From: Ixodes scapularis | Taxonomy: Eukaryota > Arthropoda > Arachnida > Ixodida > Ixodidae | Direction of reading: 5' to 3' | NCBI RefSeq assembly: GCF_016920785.2 | Contig: NW_024609846.1 | Coordinates: 85,507,816-85,571,815 of the forward strand | Length of the DNA stretch: 64,000 nucleotides | In this document: in pieces, positions 63,942 to 64,000 of the stretch | Layout of the letters: each line of letters starts with the position of its first letter | How positions within the stretch are numbered: the stretch's first letter is position 1 | Made by a program: the position numbers and the translations under genes | The notes under the pieces: generated by a model | What the model saw: only the letters and a program-made list of their open reading frames with translations | The model's database searches: none | Told to the model about the DNA's origin: nothing

Positions 63942-64000
63942 AAAGTCCTACGACGCGTCATATCAGACGCTTTGTCACGAAAGCCGGCGGGGCCGCTCGA

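Overview
The window looks like TE-saturated nuclear DNA of an arthropod, most likely a hard tick or another arachnid. This is an inference from exon content, long repeat-filled introns, tRNA-derived SINEs, and a mix of I-type, Tx1/L1-type and Jockey-type LINEs, Ty3/Gypsy fragments and a GIY-YIG Penelope-like element. There is no prokaryotic gene organisation. Most short open frames are chance or transposon debris.

Host genes. (1) Two minus-strand exons (4293-4379, 1966-2096) encode adjacent ankyrin-repeat segments of a GIT-family ArfGAP protein. (2) Two plus-strand exons (5597-5694, 6663-6809) encode consecutive pieces of the ubiquitin-activating enzyme UBA1. The missing 5' parts of both genes point at each other across a 100-N assembly gap (5168-5267). 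(3) A complete four-exon plus-strand gene (30526-30736, 44282-44425, 51417-52370, 60544-60677) encodes a 480-residue, 12-membrane-segment SLC16/monocarboxylate-transporter-like protein. All three junctions are phase 1, and its introns of 13.5, 7.0 and 8.2 kb are full of mobile DNA.

Layout. 1-8.4 kb: GIT and UBA1 exons with TTAA- and TA-flanked MITEs in the introns. 8.45-24 kb: a nested pile. A 5'-truncated I-like LINE is split by a 4.4-kb TTAA-flanked element, which itself holds a Gypsy integrase relic, a SINE and a foldback element. The LINE is followed by a second copy of the TTAA element, interrupted by a 5.0-kb element with 8-bp duplications. 24-30.5 kb: SINE, foldback and LINE debris. 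30.5-60.8 kb: the SLC16-like gene. Intron 1 holds a Gypsy pol and a nearly full-length Tx1/L1-like LINE inserted into the head of a tRNA-derived SINE. Intron 2 holds a Jockey-like LINE carrying a THAP-coding TTAA element. Intron 3 holds a Penelope-like element with an inverted partial copy, a hAT tail and a 0.7-kb foldback. 60.8-64 kb: a minisatellite with 14 copies of TGACGTCA, flanked by GTCACGTGAC palindromes, and dispersed repeats.

The host genes show no common pathway. The interest lies in the transposon stratigraphy, insertion-site specificity and palindromic repeats. No convincing new multi-gene system was found. The best candidates for undescribed biology are the LINE targeting a tRNA-like SINE head, the THAP/TTAA family with its deletion derivatives, the 5.0-kb long-TIR element and the CRE-motif minisatellite. 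All function calls come from recognising motifs by eye; no database search was possible.
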